From the NCBI RefSeq assembly GCF_001590795.1, contig NZ_JXDL01000001.1, forward strand, positions 2,096,421 through 2,160,420: a DNA stretch of 64,000 nucleotides, written 5' to 3'. Origin of the DNA: Bradyrhizobium sp. AT1. Lineage in GTDB: Bacteria > Pseudomonadota > Alphaproteobacteria > Rhizobiales > Xanthobacteraceae. The notes under the pieces are model-generated. The model was not told where the DNA came from. It saw only the letters and a list, made by a program, of their open reading frames with translations, and ran no database searches. This document shows positions 62,922 through 64,000 of this stretch, one piece after another. Position 1 is the stretch's first letter, and each line of letters begins with the position of its first letter. Made by a program: the position numbers and the translations under genes.

Positions 62922-64000
62922 TCAGATCAAGCTCGATTTGCCGCGGCTGAGAACTTCGCCGGCGCCCTTGGTTCCGACGATCCGTCCCTGTTCACACACC
63001 ACGCGCCCGCGGGCTATGGTCGTCACCGGCCAGCCCGTGATCTCGTATCCCTCCCAGGGCGTGTAGTCCGAGCCGTGATGCAGATCGGCCTGCCGGATCG
63101 GCTTCGTCAGCTTCGGGTCCCACAGCGCGATATCGGCATCGAAGCCGACGCCGATCGACCCCTTGCGCGGATAGAGCCCGTAAATCCTCGCGTGATTGGT
63201 CGCGGTCAGCTCGACGAATTTCTGGCGGGTGATCCGACCCTTCGAGACGCCTTCGGAGAACAGGATCGGCAGCCGCGTCTCGACCCCGGGAATGCCGTTC
63301 GGCACCCAGCGGAACGAGGTGCGCGCGTTCGGTGTCAGTTTGCCCTTGGGGTCGTCGTAGCGGAATGGGCAATGATCGGACGAGAAGGTCTGGAACACGC
63401 CTGATGTGATGCCCTCCCAGATCGCCTGCTGGCTCTCGACATCGCGCGGCGGCGGCGAACAGACATATTTCGCGCCCGTGATGTCCATGTTCAGGCCCTT
63501 CATGTCGTCCGCCGTCAGCGTGATGTATTGCGGGCAGGTCTCCGCATGCACCGGCAGCCCGCGCTGCTGGGCCCAGCGAACCTGCTCCATTGCCTCGCGC
63601 CCCGAGACGTGCACGATCATGATGGGAACGCCGATCACCTCGGCATGGCTGATGGCGCGATGCGTCGCCTCGCGCTCGACTGCCTGCGGCCGCGAGGTGC
63701 CATGATAATAAGGCGCGATGTGGCCCTCGCGCTCGAGCTTGCTGGTGAGGAAGCGGATGGCGTCGTAACCCTCGCAATGGACCATCACCAGCGCTTCTTC
63801 GCGGCGCGCCACGTCGAACACCTCCAGCAACTGCTTGTCGCTGAGCACGAGGTCGTCATAGGTCATGAACACCTTGAACGAGGTGTAGCCGTCCTTGACG
63901 AGGGCCGGCAGCTCCTGCCCGAGCACGACCGCGGTCGGATCGGAGATGATGAGATGGAAGGCGGTATCGATGTAGCACTCGCCTTCGGCGAGCTTGCGGT
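62922..64000 (-). CDS. D-hydantoinase/dihydropyrimidinase (partial, N terminus beyond window)
   Basis: TIM-barrel cyclic amidohydrolase, 359 residues visible. The carbamylated-Lys region FKVFMTYDDLVLS lies near the visible start, with VHCEGYDA, the metal-site segment HVSGREAMEQV, ETCPQYITLTADD and SSDHCPFRYDD following in the family order. It opens hydantoin or dihydropyrimidine rings to N-carbamoyl acids. The next enzyme, a carbamoylase, is broken directly downstream. The frame runs through 64,000, so roughly the first 100 or more residues, with the first metal His pair, are outside. Confidence 0.9.
   Translation of the reverse strand, partial: RKLAEGECYIDTAFHLIISDPTAVVLGQELPALVKDGYTSFKVFMTYDDLVLSDKQLLEVFDVARREEALVMVHCEGYDAIRFLTSKLEREGHIAPYYHGTSRPQAVEREATHRAISHAEVIGVPIMIVHVSGREAMEQVRWAQQRGLPVHAETCPQYITLTADDMKGLNMDITGAKYVCSPPPRDVESQQAIWEGITSGVFQTFSSDHCPFRYDDPKGKLTPNARTSFRWVPNGIPGVETRLPILFSEGVSKGRITRQKFVELTATNHARIYGLYPRKGSIGVGFDADIALWDPKLTKPIRQADLHHGSDYTPWEGYEITGWPVTTIARGRVVCEQGRIVGTKGAGEVLSRGKSSLI

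Overview
The window is a high-GC stretch from an alphaproteobacterium, most likely Bradyrhizobium or a close relative. This is inferred from the gene families, the many four-base start/stop overlaps and the density of nitrogen-scavenging transporters; no rRNA, tRNA or taxonomic marker is present. I see no insertion sequence, CRISPR array or tRNA gene.

Region 1 (1-12,500) looks like an accessory biosynthetic island. Four tandem CAT-fold acyltransferase/condensation-type genes (938-6,595, +) converge on a four-gene MacAB-like export set (two FtsX-type permeases, one ATPase, one membrane-fusion protein; 6,728-11,045, -). A family 1 glycosyltransferase (11,259-12,500, +) is divergent from the exporter. 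The set suggests a sugar is acylated at several positions and exported, and I do not recognise it as a described pathway. The first 0.9 kb has no convincing gene, only a possible ketosynthase-like remnant.

Region 2 (12,745-26,830) starts with a lone alpha/beta hydrolase. A long minus-strand operon (24,466 down to 13,726) follows: amidohydrolase, molybdenum hydroxylase large and FAD subunits, a fused [2Fe-2S]-CoxG subunit, a branched-chain-type binding protein with its permeases and ATPases, and a Rieske protein. It is divergent from a MarR regulator and a cytosine/purine-type NCS1 permease. Two palindromes lie between operon and regulator and a third precedes the permease, which points to one regulon for uptake and oxidative opening of an N-heterocycle.

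Region 3 (26,921-38,102) has a minus-strand operon (GntR regulator, SDR, aminotransferase, RutD-like hydrolase, M20 amidohydrolase, RutF-like flavin reductase). Opposite it is a plus-strand operon (NitT/TauT-type ABC importer with an embedded class II aldolase, and an FMN-dependent monooxygenase). Reductase and monooxygenase are probably the two halves of one oxygenase.

Region 4 (38,203-48,368) is an amide operon on the minus strand: amiC, amiR, a five-gene UrtABCDE-like importer, a formamidase, a double-domain nitrilase and an SDR. Its leader carries a strong intrinsic terminator directly before amiC, as expected for AmiR (ANTAR) antitermination.

Region 5 (48,909-61,622) is a second amide/urea block: an AmiC-like gene without a partner, another UrtABCDE-like importer, an amidase, an ABM-domain protein and a urease operon ureE-F-AB-C-G-D. 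A GntR gene remnant lies where regions 4 and 5 meet. The window ends with a MarR gene, a broken M20 carbamoylase and a hydantoinase that runs off the edge. Taken together, 12.7-64 kb releases and imports ammonia-yielding small molecules (amides, urea, hydantoin/pyrimidine-type rings).
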